From Cocos nucifera (Eukaryota; Streptophyta; Magnoliopsida; Arecales; Arecaceae), in NCBI GenBank assembly GCA_006176705.1, contig QRFJ01003348.1, positions 236,912-300,911 on the forward strand: a stretch of 64,000 bases of DNA. Direction: 5' to 3'. Every line of letters starts with the position of its first letter. The stretch's first letter is position 1. The notes under the pieces were generated by a model that saw only the letters and a list, made by a program, of their open reading frames with translations, was not told where the DNA came from and searched no databases. Made by a program: the position numbers and the translations under genes. Of the stretch, positions 45,522 to 57,899 are shown piece by piece.

Positions 45522-48500
45522 ACCTTCCATATCTATTTTCACCAAAATTCTTCAATACACTCCATATAATTCTATTAGTTTTCAAAGCCCTTGTCTTTCC
45601 AAGCTTCACTCTGTTCTAGTTCAGAATTTCAATCACATCCTTGTCTCGCTATCAACACCATCCAAGTTCACATGGTTCAGCTGAAACTGTTCAGTTTTGG
45701 CCAAGACTGAATTAAAACTAACTCCTAGTTCTGGGTTCCAGTCTATTTCAGCCAGAACTAACTAGTTTTGACTTAGTTTTGTAATTTCAGCCAGTTTCAA
45801 CCTAAAGTAAAAGAAGCTTAACATAGATGCGTCTTTTTTAAGTTTAATTTTATTGTTATGTCATAGTGAGGTCATTTCTTTAATTTAATTCAGTACAATT
45901 GGCTATATAATATCAATTTCAGTTGTTTTTCTTTCTTCGTCTTGAAATCAAAGAGGATATAGTTAATAAATATAACTCTTGACAACTCAAGGTCTTCGAA
46001 AAAGGACCTTATTATAGTACTCCATTAAGACTAGTGTGAAAAACTAAATCCAATTCACTTCATGAAATAGCATGCTTTCGTACATAAAATAAATATATAA
46101 TTCTAGAACTGCATGCCTTTGATTATATAGCAACTTGACTTCAAAATAATGACAAAGAAGTGCCTAACTCAATATATTTTTGAATTCCACTAGAAACATG
46201 AAGACAAACATTTACTCTAGGCACTAAAAAGCTTTACAATGGCAATATGGTGAAATTTCAATCAATTAAAGTTCTAGAAGTAAATTATATGTATATATAG
46301 TACAAAATACTAGTACATTCAATGAATTTCACTTATATGCAATCTTAGTTTCAGCCTCAAATTGTCAAAATTACAGAAAAAGAATCTACACAAGTCAAAA
46401 TCATATAAAATGTTGTGTGATAACTTTTCTAGCTTCCTTTATTTTTCTTTTATCTTTTTCATTTTTTTAGAATTTTCTTGATATTTTGGACTAAAAATCT
46501 GAAACTTGAAGGGGAACAATGAAACCACAAAGAAAATGAGTTGATCATTCGGACCTTTCAATTCATAGATGTGGATCTCGGACCTATGAAGGGGGATATC
46601 CTCGGTGCTCATAAAGAAAAAAGGAAATGACTTGGACAAAGAGAGAAGCGACTTGGACAAAAAAAAATGCAATGACTTAGACAAATCTTGTTTGTCGATA
46701 GCCTCAGACTGAACTTGATTAATATGTGATTGATTGAACACTACTTAAATATGGTTCTTCTATTCAAAATGAAATGTTACAAATGTTCCTGAAAATTCTT
46801 ACTCCTAGTGGAATATTTGTATCTATATGCATCAGGATCCCAATTCATCATTCAAGCTTTTCCCCCAACTAAAATGGTATAGAATACAATCTAAATTGAG
46901 GGGCCATGTGTCGCAATTATCATGTATCTAACTTAAATACACCAATAGCACCATTCTTCCTGGAACCATCAAAACACCATCCCTGTCCTTGTTCCATGCA
47001 TTAACCAATTGCTTTTCAGTCAGTATCTTGTATCTTCAATATTGCCTTACCACCTCCCTTAGAAATGCCCCCTTTCCTCATGTTGAAGTTCCTACAAACG
47101 TCCTCATCCACCGCTCACAGCATTCAGATAATAAGTTCCCAACATAAAAGGAATTACTTACTGGAATTGACATTTGAAAAATATATTGTTATCTCTTTAG
47201 CTGCATGAGTTTTTTTGGAAGGCAAGGAATAGAAAGTATACTTATTCTACATTTTCAATGGAGTAGTTATTCCATTAATAGAGAAGTTTGACTAGAATAG
47301 CTAGTTGGTGGCTACTCTAGTACTCAAAATAACAGGCATGCAACAGAAAAAAGAGTTGAATCTGAACTAGGAGTTAGTTATATAATCTAATTGTCTGCTC
47401 TCTTCTTGTCTGATGGCATTAAGCAATACAATCTAGCTGTTTGCACCCTTGTGAGTCTCCTATGACATTGCCACCAAAATTAGTGTGCCTTGTGAGATGC
47501 TCTTGGTTACTTCTTATTTTGGCACAAAAATTAGGCACAACACAAATTTTATGTGACCTTGATGGCCTTAGAGTGATGGTTGCTGTGGATGTCAAATCAC
47601 CGAAGAGATTTCCAAAGTCTTTAAACACAATTTTGCCTTTGTGCTTACATTTTTCTGTCAGCTAGAAAAATAAAGTTCAATCAAAAAGAGCTTTATTAAC
47701 ACAACATGTCAATGCAGTAAATTTTTTTGCAGTTGTATGGTTCTTTCTTGGTCATGAAACAAACACTTAAAAAAATAATTGAGCAATAAGGTATGGATAT
47801 GAATAGATAACATTAGCAAGCTATACAATCTCATTCATGCATATTTATATCACTGAGACTGATGGCATTAAGGTACATTATAAGGTACCGTATCATGTTA
47901 CATATGTTGTATACCAACCCATGATAAGACTGCCCTTGAAGGCTGACGAGAGGGAAGCAAGGTAGATTTGAAGGATATCTATCAATTGCACCTAGATGAT
48001 GTTGCTTATAGTGAAAGAGATGCTAGTTTAAAAAATTGTCTATAGCTGCCCAAGCATGCTCATGCCCAGTTTGATTAGGTAATAAGACTAGAATAAGGTC
48101 TCCACTTCCTTCAGGAAATACTACCCTACTATGCTCATAATCAGATGAAACCATATAACAATTGAATTAAGGCTTTCGCAGCCATACATTTCAACAAACT
48201 GGCTGCTTTGCTTTCATCACCCATTTTGTGTAAGCAGTGGTGCTCCTCTGGCCCTTCCTTCAATCCACCGCCTCTTGTTTAGTCCTTGGTTGATCAGATC
48301 TTTTCTTAGGCCTCTTCATCTTCTCCTCTAATGCGGAATACATGTCCATTATGGTCCAAGTAGGTGGGCCATATCAAAGTGTATCATGAGTATCAATAAA
48401 CTTCTCTACCCCCTCCAGCATTGGCATACTTTTTCCGCATAATAAAAACAAATGGCTATCAGTTTGTTTATCATAGGAAGATCATCTTATGCAATCCTAG

Positions 48501-51500
48501 CCCCTTCAATACAACTTACCTTAATGCAATGTGAAATAGTAGGTAGCTCCCTGGATCTCCCGCAATAAGTGCAAGTGGTTCCATCGAACAAAGTTGTAGT
48601 TCATTTTGCTATCATATGATGATTGATCATGAACCTACCTTCACAGATCATTCCTTTGGAAAATGTGTCTTTACCAACTTGACCGCCTCATAAGCTTTGA
48701 CAACTAAGTGAGACTCTATCTCATTCGCTGTCTCACAATACATTTTCCTTTTTCCAATAAGGCTTGTGACCTAAAAAATTCCCAGCCCACTCACCACAGT
48801 CCACTCATTCACTCGCTGCTTCAAGTAAACCACTTGATGCTCTCTAGCAATCGATTAGTCTCACTTTATCTATCACGATGAAGCTTTTTAGATTCTCCCT
48901 TCGCCTTTATGAATGCTAGATTTTCTTCTTTTATTCAATTGTTATATAGTGCCAGATTTAGCAGCAAGGGTGCAAAAGATTTGACTCACTTTAGACATGA
49001 AAAAGAGGAGACAACCAGCTCTTGGACCATAAAAAAAGTGTGTGCTCGATCTAGAAATCTTGGACATTTTTTCTTCTTTTATTCAATTGTGATGTAGTGC
49101 CAGATTTGGAGGCAAGGGTGCAAAAAATTTGACTCACTTTAGACATGAAGAAGAGGAGACAACCAGCTCTTGGACTATAAAAAAATGTGTGCTCGATCTA
49201 GAAATCTTGGACAATTTTTTGATGAATTGTCACAAAAATAAAAAAGAAGAAGAGAAAATAATGGATGTTAGTGCCTACATAATAGGTTGCTAGCTTACCA
49301 AGCCATCTTGGCAAGTTCCTCCAATTCAATTATTATTCTTGACTTTGACTTATTAATAAAAAAAAATAGTAACTATCAAAATGAAAGATCTATAGTACTT
49401 GGAATGACTCTCTCATATTGAGAAATTTTGTCTAGTTGCATTTGACTCCATAATCCCTTGATAGCTACATAAATCACCATAATTTGTTTCTCAATTGAAA
49501 GTTGGTGAATATTGTGGTTGTTTGGGCACTTCTATAAGCCTTGCACCTCTATTAGGTAATTCCTAAGTTACAACATCAAGGTCTAACACAAATTAAGTGA
49601 AGGTAGCCACTTCGGGATACTGTGCCAATTCCATTTTAGAACTACCATGGACTTGTTTCATAACTCTCAACTAAGGCGATGGACCCAACGTGATTGAGAG
49701 ATAAACCAACACTAAAATTTGGTCTAATTCTACAAAAAAAGTGCATTGTTTCCGAAAAAAGATTGTCCATCTGTTATGGGGATCACATTGGTGGGGATAT
49801 TGGCCGATAGATCTCCAACTTGTGTTTCAATGATGGGTTACGTAGTCAAGCTACTGCACCTGTCTGGTCCAATCTTTTAGCAGTTCTTTCCAAGAGAAGG
49901 GAATGTAAATAGAAAACATCCCCTAGGAAAATCTCATGGCCTAGTGGTAGGCATAACAATAATGACATTTGTCGATATGCCATCACCTATTTACCAAGAT
50001 CATTGTATATTATTAACATGGACACTTCAAGACTCGGTTCTTCTATCTGTCTTCTAATCAAGCCAATCCTTTCTTCTTTTCTATTGAGCCAGTCAACTAC
50101 CCTTTCTCATTTTGCTATGGAGTCAATCTAGTCAATCAATGATTTAACAAAATGATCCAAAATGTTTAAATACATATAGGAAGAATTATGAAGGAGGGTG
50201 GTGGGAAGAGAAGCAAAGGTGGCTTATAAGAATGATTAAAAGCTCTTTTTCTTGAAGGGAAGAAATTGATTCCTAGACAAAAGGCAGAATTCTAAGTACC
50301 TCATCATACTTGAATCCACAACCGTCGCTTCAGCAAACACTTAAAACAAAAGAGGCCTTTGGTCCAATAGGAAAGAGAAAGATGCTACCAAAGGAAGGCT
50401 TCAAAGAGGTTTTTCTTTTGAGTAGGTTTGCATAACGGAATGTTTCTTCAAATAAATGTTTATGACTTAGAATCCCCTCTGCCTTCATTCAGATAAGGTG
50501 TGCATGCTTAGAGCCAGGAATAAAGCTAGCAAAGAGGGACCCAAAGCAAGAGCTTGTTGAAGCTTGCTATGGAACATGGACAAGGCCCATGGGGCAGGGA
50601 AAGTAAGGGACAGTAGTGCGAAACAACATTTCCCAAAATGTCCATCTTCTCAGCCTACCATACTGAACACATGGCAAATGGGATTGCCAAATTTTCTCAT
50701 GATCAAATATCCTGGTTCGAGGATAAAACTTCTAAGAGATGGAACCAAGTTATCTCGAGATTAAAAAGGTCTGAAGCTACCCCAAAGGTAAATGCCAAAA
50801 TTATTTTTTACCCCACATACATACCCTAGTCCCAATCCCTCATCCCATACATATACATATATCATAATATAAGTTTAAAATATCTGAAAAATGACAACTA
50901 CCAAATCATCATTGAACAAATCTAGCTCACCATGAGATCAAGAATGGATGTTTGTGCACTATAATATTGCACTAGAAAACAAGTGAGAAAGCCTTTCTTT
51001 TGGCCAGTATAAAACATGTTTGATGTTTAAAATGAGTTAGGTTAATAAGTGACAAAAAACAATGGCCATGTATATGAGTGAACAGGTTTGGTTCCTAGGT
51101 TCTCTATTGTTTTATGTTTCTGCGAAGCTCTCAATCCTTTTGGATCAGAATATATATGCTATTTGTTCCTTAGCTAGCCTAAGGCATATGCCATACCTGA
51201 GCAAAAAACAATACTTTACATCAGTAGAGCAATATAAGAAAAGGTAGAAACAAGAAATAAAGCCATAAATAAAAAAAATGGAAGTAGCACGAAATAAGGA
51301 CAAAATGAGAGAATGATGACTCCAATGGTTTGTACATATACAACGTAGTCTGAAGGATGCACCAGTATAGAAGAGTGCAATTATATATGTAAAAGAAAAG
51401 CAGGGTAGAGGTGGTCCGAAAATTATAAGGAATGAGGTAGTAAGAGAGGACCTAATATCTCAACATCTTTAAGAAAATATAGCCCTAAACCAAGTGAAAC

Positions 51501-52411
51501 AAAGGAAAAGAATTCATGTAGCCAACACTAACTAGTTTAGGATCAAGGCTAAGTTGAGTTGAGTTACTAGTGATACTTCCATATATATGTATTTATGTGT
51601 GTATGTACATTTTACGTATGATAATATACACATGCACAAATATAAGTAGTTAGCATGGCATTTTAGCCAACCACATCTGAAATTCTACCTTTAAGTACCC
51701 TGGGATCAAACTAGAACTTCCTTTCCCATCTCCATGGAAGTGCTTTATCCCAACTTTTATTTTCTATCACCTTTTCATTATCTTTTCTCACAATAATTTG
51801 CAAGAATCAACAAAAACCCACAAGAAAAAAGTTTTGAAACTTTCAGAAATATCTACTCAAAAAATTATAAAAATCCATCAAAAAAAAAATCTCTAAGTGT
51901 CCGTCCCCTAACAGAAACAATTTTTTTAAGAAAAAGAAAAGCATTTCTTATCAAGCAATGTAGACAGAGGTAATTACATTCCACGACCAAAGAAGAAAAG
52001 AAATGCATTAATACATGAACACAGAATAGTATACATGGACCTGAGAATCAATAATATAGGAATCACCAGACAAAAAAGAAACTAAATGAATATATTAATC
52101 CAAGCATATGTCTAAGAACTTAACAAATGCAAGCATAAAAAATTCAACAAGAAAATATGAAAATACACTGATCCAACTAATCCAAACACGGGTAACAGAT
52201 CATTTTCGGATCTACGGTAGTAAACGATATCCACTATGTCGATGGTAGAATCAGCGTGGTTTAGTGCTAGGGTCATTGAGGTGAGGAATAGGGTAAGGTT
52301 AGGGAGTAAGCGTTTGGAATGAGCCTGATGACAGGGAGCTTGGGCGGTCTTGTTTAGGTTAGGTCAGGGTTTGGGGCCAGGATTTTGGGAGAGGAAGTCC
52401 CAAGAGAGCTA
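45522..52411. other. Presumed MED19 5' UTR intron, no gene recognised
   Basis: Nearly 7 kb without a frame I can assign. Small ORFs (46439-46741, 47441-47665, 50564-50829, 51062-51247) show no family. 47870-47930 has a fragment of the GGTACCG repeat. 47940-48760 and 49500-50100 have a more even base composition and could be old, decayed retroelement sequence, but I cannot support a name. The whole lies between the MED19 coding exons and the GC-rich candidate first exon. Confidence 0.35.
48921..49217. repeat. 148-bp tandem duplication
   Basis: TTTTCTTCTTTTATTCAATTG begins at about 48921 and again at about 49069. The following 130 bases (TAGTGCCAGATTT, GACTCACTTTAGACATGAA, GATCTAGAAATCTTGGACA) match with roughly ten differences. 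Older than the 102-bp duplication at 39180. Confidence 0.85.
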
Positions 52412-52466
52412 TTAAGAAAGTAAAATAGAGAGTGAGAGGAAGGGAGGAAAGTATCGAAGAACAAAC

Positions 52467-52700
52467 CGGAAAAGTTTGGAGCGGCAGAGTTCGCCGGAGT
52501 AGATGATCGGAGCGCCGGATGTTAGCCGGGCTGGCCGATCGGAGAGACTTAAAAAGCGAGGACGAGGAGAGCTTCTCCCCTGGAGAATGCTCGGAAGAGG
52601 AGACGGATGGGAGGCGATCCGGAGACGAAAGACTCCGCCGGGTGGGGGGATTTGATTCCTGTAGACACCGTTTTGGTTGGGCGAGTTGGGCCTATGATTC
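52467..52700 (-). other. MED19: Candidate first (untranslated) exon of MED19
   Basis: A sharply GC-richer, CpG-containing block in otherwise AT-rich DNA. On the minus strand it reads CTCTCCGATCGGCC, then ACTCCGGCGAACTCTGCC, then a possible donor TTTTCCG|GTTTGTTC at 52467/52466, followed by pyrimidine-rich sequence. This looks like a plant 5' UTR. MED19 needs an upstream exon on this strand, and I see no other candidate between 39103 and 52700. The link is inference; the block could belong to a different minus-strand transcript. Confidence 0.4.
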
Positions 52701-52761
52701 AACTTTGAACATGGATAAATTATTTAATTATGATTGTGCGACATGCAAATTTTACAAGATA

Positions 52762-52783
52762 CTTTTTTTTTTTTTTTTTTTTC
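52762..52783. repeat. Poly-T tract
   Basis: About 22 uninterrupted T on the + strand between the candidate TATA box and the GC-rich exon. Confidence 0.9.
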
Positions 52784-52894
52784 TGGTCATATAAACAAAC
52801 AAGTATTTCATATCCTAAGCTGGCCCTTTCTCCAACTCTCCTCCTGTAGGTGAGTTCCAACAAGGGCACTGATTTCGACTTGATAAGCACATGC

Positions 52895-52902
52895 CTTTTA
52901 TA
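52895..52902 (-). promoter_or_regulatory. Candidate TATA box upstream of the GC-rich exon
   Basis: The minus strand reads TATAAAAG in the context AGATTATAAAAGGCATG, about 195 bases upstream of the GC-rich block. A T run at 52762-52783 lies between. Confidence 0.35.
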
Positions 52903-53390
52903 ATCTACGCGACGAACTACGTATAAAGGGTTTGCGAATGATAACCGAGTTACAAGACCAATTTCAGCACTCTAGAGAGAGACGATTAGTCAATAAATGA
53001 GTTACTTGATGACTAGATTCAAGACCCTCATCCACCTGTATCATGCTAAATTTTCTCCACGAGGTAAATATAACTTCCCCTGACCTTCATATTTAAATAA
53101 TATAATTTGATAGTGCTAATAAATCTATATTAAACTTTTAAATAATATATAATTATATTGGAGCTTTCCATGAAATACATATATATTCCCTGCAAGGATA
53201 GGACATGAGGATAAACAATATTGTGATGTTAGACATGCATTCCTCTCTCGATGTATCATTTGACATGACCGCTGGGAATGCTCAGCATCCGATCATGCGA
53301 TCCTTCGGTGGGCGATCTATGAGGCTCTATGTGCCCAGAATAGAAAGATTACATAGTTTTATTCAATAATAAATCTTATTACCTACCAAG
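52903..53390. other. Intergenic sequence between MED19 and the MULE
   Basis: No gene, RNA or repeat recognised in this AT-rich stretch. Confidence 0.4.
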
Positions 53391-53499
53391 TGGCTTTATA
53401 TAGCAAATTTATTAAAATAATATTAAATTTAAAAAAAAATATGAAAATAATGTCTCTTCAAAAGTATTTATCAAAATAGTACTGAACTTAAAGTCGTTT

Positions 53500-53695
53500 T
53501 TATAAAAGACGATTTTATATGTCGAGTCAGCCAAAACTCATAGTGCCCGAATGTTGTTGGCTGCCACATAGACATTCATCTTATGGTAGGACGGGTCTTT
53601 AAGTCGCCCTTTCAAAGGGCATCTCTAAATCGCTCTACGGTAGGGCAGCTCTTTGAGTCGTTCTATCATAGAGCGACTTACGCGACTTAATCCTA
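53500..53695. repeat. CGACTT/AAGTCG motif cluster at the MULE left end
   Basis: AAGTCG recurs in both orientations: AAGTCGTTTTTATAAAAGACG, TTAAGTCGCCCTTTCAAAGGGC (with a CCCTTT-AAAGGG palindrome), GAGTCGTTCTATCATAGAGCGACTT (a hairpin) and CGACTTAATCC. This is a compact set of short hairpins typical of a DNA-transposon terminal or subterminal region. Confidence 0.55.
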
Positions 53696-54300
53696 CTTAA
53701 ACCCATCCTTCCGACTGCTCTTCCTTCCCCACTCTCTCGACTGCGCTCTCCCTCCTGAAAGCCCTCCCAATTGTATGGCCTCCCCGTTCTCTCGACTGCG
53801 CTCTCCCTCCCGAAAGCCCTCCCGACTGCTTTCCCTCCCGAAAGCCTCTCCTATCCCCTTGTATATCTCTCCCAAACCCCCACCTCTCCGACTGCTCTCT
53901 TTTGTCCCGGAGCTCTCCTCCACCCGGTTCCTGGCTGTTCTCTTTCCCGGAATCACCCCCTTCTCCCGTCTCTCTCGAACCCCCCCAGTTCCCGTTTGCT
54001 ATTTCTTCCGAACCCCCTAGTTCCTGATTGCTCTCTATCCTGGAACAACCGTCCTTCTCCTGTCTCCTGCCTCTCCCAAACCCTCCCTCTCCCGTTGCCC
54101 ATCTGTCCCTCTCCCACTCCATCCTTAGCACGAGACTCCCCCCTCCTCTCCCTCTCCTCTAAGTCCAGCACGAGACCCCCTCCCTCCACCTCCCTCTCGC
54201 TATCAGCCCGCTTCTTTCCCATGCAGAAAGGTAAGATTGTCACATCCACCAATTTTTTTTACACCTGTGTGTAATGTACTAATAATGTAGATCAATTTTA
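53696..54300. repeat. Pyrimidine-rich MULE 5' region with 51-bp repeat
   Basis: Rich in CTCTCCC; both strands are open for 140-167 codons only because of the bias. TCTCTCGACTGCGCTCTCCC recurs at 53735 and 53786, followed in each by a CGAAAGCCCTCCC or TGAAAGCCCTCCC block, with a further partial copy near 53820. I see no captured gene. Confidence 0.5.
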
Positions 54301-54880
54301 GCCATCTATTAGTTTAGTGATATTTATACTATAGACTATGGAGGATGAGAAGTGTTTATCTGACTTGATCATGCACCATTTTTTTGGTGCTCGATTATAA
54401 TACCATGCTATATACAAGATGAGAAGAGTCTATTTGTTCATATTCACTTGATTATTTTTAAAAGTTTTGCATTGCATAGAATCGTAGACCTATCTTTTGA
54501 TTAATATACATATTCTACTGCATCCATACATTTATATATTTTTTGTACGGATGGAAGAATTATGTACATTAGTCAATTGATTATCCAGTTTGGATAGTTT
54601 AAAAATTATAATTAATTCTATGGATAATTACAGTAATCAAATGATATGCAGAGGATTCGAGAGAAATTTAGGACCACATTTTTCTTTAGTTCTCCTCACA
54701 CATCTTCAACCGTATGGGGAGAATTAAGAAAAAATGCTGTTGAAATTTTTTTCGATCCCTATTATATATCGTTTGATTACTGTGATTACTCATAAAATTA
54801 ATGCAATTCCTAAATGGAATAGGACCTAACTTTACCTATTAGTATTTGATATGATGCATTTATCATGTAAGTCATGTTAA

Positions 54881-55837
54881 ATGTTAAATCGTGTTCATAT
54901 GTCTATGCAATTATTTCTCACAAAAAATTTCAACAAAATGAATTCAAATCATGTCACTATTTTCTTTCATTGGGATGGAAGAATTAATCGCGACGCTAAT
55001 GGTGCATGTTATGATGGTACAAGGATCGGGATGTCCATGGTATACCATAATGTAACATATCAAGAACTTGTACGAGTCTGCTATGCTATCACCGGATGGA
55101 ACCCCAATCGTTGTGGAGTTTCTCTAGTTTGTAGACTTTCGATTAATAATGCTCCATGATATATGGATGTACCTATTGCAAATGATCAAAACACGGACTA
55201 CATCTTGGACATTCCATCATAAGGTTTTTTTCGAGTGATTGAGATTTACATTGAGCCAGCAGCGATGGAAATTTTAGGTGGTGGTGAACAGCATGTGAAT
55301 GTATCTCAGGCTATATTTGCCCCACTTGCACAGTTGGGGATGGGATCCGATCCTACTCATGTGTTAGCTACCGTGGAGCATGTGGAGCATGAATCTTACA
55401 ATACTTTACCAGTTAATCGATCACATGCATTTGGTGATATGGAGGCCGGTTCTACTCATGTGTCAGCTACCGTGGAGCATGTGGAGCGTGAATCTTACAA
55501 TGCTTTATCAGTTAATTAGCCACATGCATTTGGTGATATGGGGGTCGGTCCTAGTTATGTGTCAGCTACCATGGAGCATGTGGAGCGTGAATATTACAAT
55601 GCTTCATTAGTTAATAGACCACATGCAACACATGCCAGACTTGGAGGATTGGGAACCGCAATCGATGATTTTGCCATTTTATTTGAAAATGAAGCCACTA
55701 TTAGTTATGATCCTAATCCTATAAATGATGAAGTTAGGGATGATGATGCAGAGTCTGATGGCAGTGATAGTGGAGAGTCTAGTGCAAAAGAGGATGTCCC
55801 ACCATATAAGGCACTTCTTGTCCTAAATTATGACTAG
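54881..55837 (+). pseudogene. MULE transposase N-terminal region with 33-residue repeats
   Basis: 54940-55159 matches the N-terminal domain of MuDR-type transposases: TIFFHWDGRI, GMSMVYHNVTYQELVRVCYA, then ITGWNPNR and VSLVCRLS. After a stop at 55157, 55235 onward runs FRVIEIYIEP and then three tandem 99-base units (HVSATVEHVERESYNALSVN-type) from about 55345 to 55640. An acidic stretch (EVRDDDAESDGSDSGESSAK) ends at 55837. Stops at 55157, 55220 and 55517 make it non-functional. Confidence 0.7.
55345..55640 (+). repeat. 99-bp coding tandem repeat, three units
   Basis: GTGTYAGCTACCRTGGAGCA occurs at 55361, 55460 and 55559, exactly 99 bases apart, so the repeat keeps frame. Units encode THVSATVEHVERESYN plus a spacer with HAFGDM. 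Confidence 0.9.
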
Positions 55838-57420
55838 TTGATGCATCCGACGATGATAAGACTGCATCCCATGGAGCATTGCCTGAACATCCTTTCTTTG
55901 GTGGGAATGAGGAATTAAGAAAGGAAATGGTATTCAAGTCAAAAGAGGAGTCCAACGTTGTGTGAAACAATATGTCATTCGCACCCACCATCCATTTAGA
56001 GTCGTCGAGTCAAATAAAATTAAATGGAGCATCATCTGCAAATAGTCTAAGAGTTGCAAGTGGCATCTTTGGCCATATTATCGAATCAGGACAGCGATGG
56101 GAGATTACGGTATTAAAGGACCACACACATACTTGAATGCATATGTGATGTGAGATTATCCATAGCTTGATGCACACATGATTGTCGATATCATTAGAAG
56201 ACCAGTCAGGATAGAGACATCTATATCCATATCAGCCTGTCAGGCTTATATACGTGATATATGGCAATGCAATGTATCTTATAAGAAGACATAGATAGCT
56301 AAACAGCTTATTATCGATGAGTAGTTTGGAGATTGGTTCGAGTCCTATAATACATTGGATCCTTGGCTTGCTATAGTTTGTCATGCCAACAAAGGGACCA
56401 TGGTAGATTTTGATAAATTTCCTTCAACAGATCTGAATATTGAGATGTTCCATCGAGTTTTTTGGGCATTCAGACTATGCATTCAAGTCTTCCAATTCTG
56501 CCGTCCACTGATTAGTATTGACGCAACGCATATGTACGGACGATATAAGGGTATACTGATGATAACTGTGGAAAGGAATGGAAATGAAAGTATATATCCT
56601 CTGGTATTTGCCATTTGTGAAGGCGAGAACTATAGTAGCTGGTCATGATTTTTATGGCGTTTGTGCTATTATGCGGCACGTGATCAAATGAGGATTGGCA
56701 TAGTCTTGGATCGGCATAAAAAAATATTAGCTATTATTTCGGATGTATCTGTTGGATGGACAACACCATATGGGTTTCACAAATAATATGCCTGAAAACT
56801 ATAGAGGCAAACCTGACAACTGTCGATTCCATGATGCGGTATTTTTTGCTCATTTTCATCAAACTGCAGAGCAAAACCAATCTTGAAAGTTCGATCGCAG
56901 CATGCAGCACATTGAAAAAACATGGCCGAATTGCTTTCAGTACCTTCAAAGAAGTCCACTTGATGATCTAAGTAAATGGTTGCTAGCGCATGACACGGGT
57001 GGATGCAGGTATAGAATAATGAATACCAATCTTTCAGAAAGTTTCAATAAGATGTTGAAGGGGGCGCGCTCGTTACCAGTTACCACACTTGTCCATCTTT
57101 TCTTTGAATGCTTATCGAAGTGGTTTAATGTGCGACGTGCAACAATAACATGGAGGTGGGAGGATGGTAGGATGTTCACTGATAAAATTGTATGTTAAGT
57201 TAAATGCATGCCAGCTTAAAGTCTAGGACCATGGTGTGTTAAGTATTAATATCAATCAGAATTTGTTATGAGAGTTCGTTGAGATACAGACTTAATATGC
57301 CCCAATGAACCTGTTATAACAAATAGTCGACTTAGGGCGAGCACATGCACATGTCAAAAGTGGCAGTTACTTACATCTACTCATTGACTTCCAATTTGTT
57401 CACTGTATGTCACTAGTGAG
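55838..57420 (+). pseudogene. MULE transposase catalytic region and SWIM finger
   Basis: 56090-56350 gives GDYGIKGPHTYLNAYVM and AQLIIDE-like text. 56355-56648 carries the catalytic start PLISIDATHMYGRYKGILMI, with the first Asp, and YPLVFAICEGENYSSWS. IGIVLDRHKKIL (56696-) holds the second Asp. After a frameshift 56902-57198 gives NTNLSESFNKMLKGARSLPV, then TTLVHLFFECLSKWF. The SWIM finger TCTCQKWQLL (57345-) is broken before its CxH. This order is standard for plant MULE transposases. Confidence 0.8.
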
Positions 57421-57479
57421 AATATGGATGAAAAAATAATTTGTTGATGACATTATATTATTTTTTCATTAGAACATTA

Positions 57480-57715
57480 TAATGCCACCTATATTTTATC
57501 CTCTAAGAGTCCCTCATTATTGGCGCTGCATGGAGACTGGCACCTAGACTCATACCGAATCCTCCACAAGATGATTGCAAGGGGAGACCACAGTCAAGGA
57601 GGGATCCAAAATAATATGGACGCAATGGAGATGGCAAAATAGGTTCGTTGTCAATTGTTGGCAGCAATAGAATACACACGATGCAGATGCCTCTCCACGG
57701 TGTTGAATTTTTCTT
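57480..57715 (+). pseudogene. MULE transposase C-terminal tail
   Basis: Reads MPPIFYPLRVPHYWRCMETG, then, in shifted frames, PNPPQDDCKGRPQSRRDP, matching the PP, then KGRPxxxRxxNxMD tail after the SWIM finger. The CCHC knuckle sometimes found here is not seen. Confidence 0.5.
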
Positions 57716-57899
57716 TTTTTTCATGTGACTTGTTAAGACTTTTTTAATGTAAAGGTTATTTCTTTTTTACTAAATTCGGTTAATGTAATTCATATCATGT
57801 AAATATTTTGAAGATGTTAGTGAATGAATCTGTTGTGTTGTAATTTTTTTCATACCTTTTAATTTTTTGATAAATTATTAAATTCTATTAATTTTATGG

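Noticed and set aside
52412..52794. ORFs of 91-96 codons on both strands in the GC-rich block
   Set aside because: The block reads better as a minus-strand 5' UTR; the frames show no conserved motif.
53697..54274. Long ORFs on both strands (144 and 167 codons)
   Set aside because: Pyrimidine-rich low-complexity sequence opens several frames at once; no domain, and it lies in the 5' region of a MULE.
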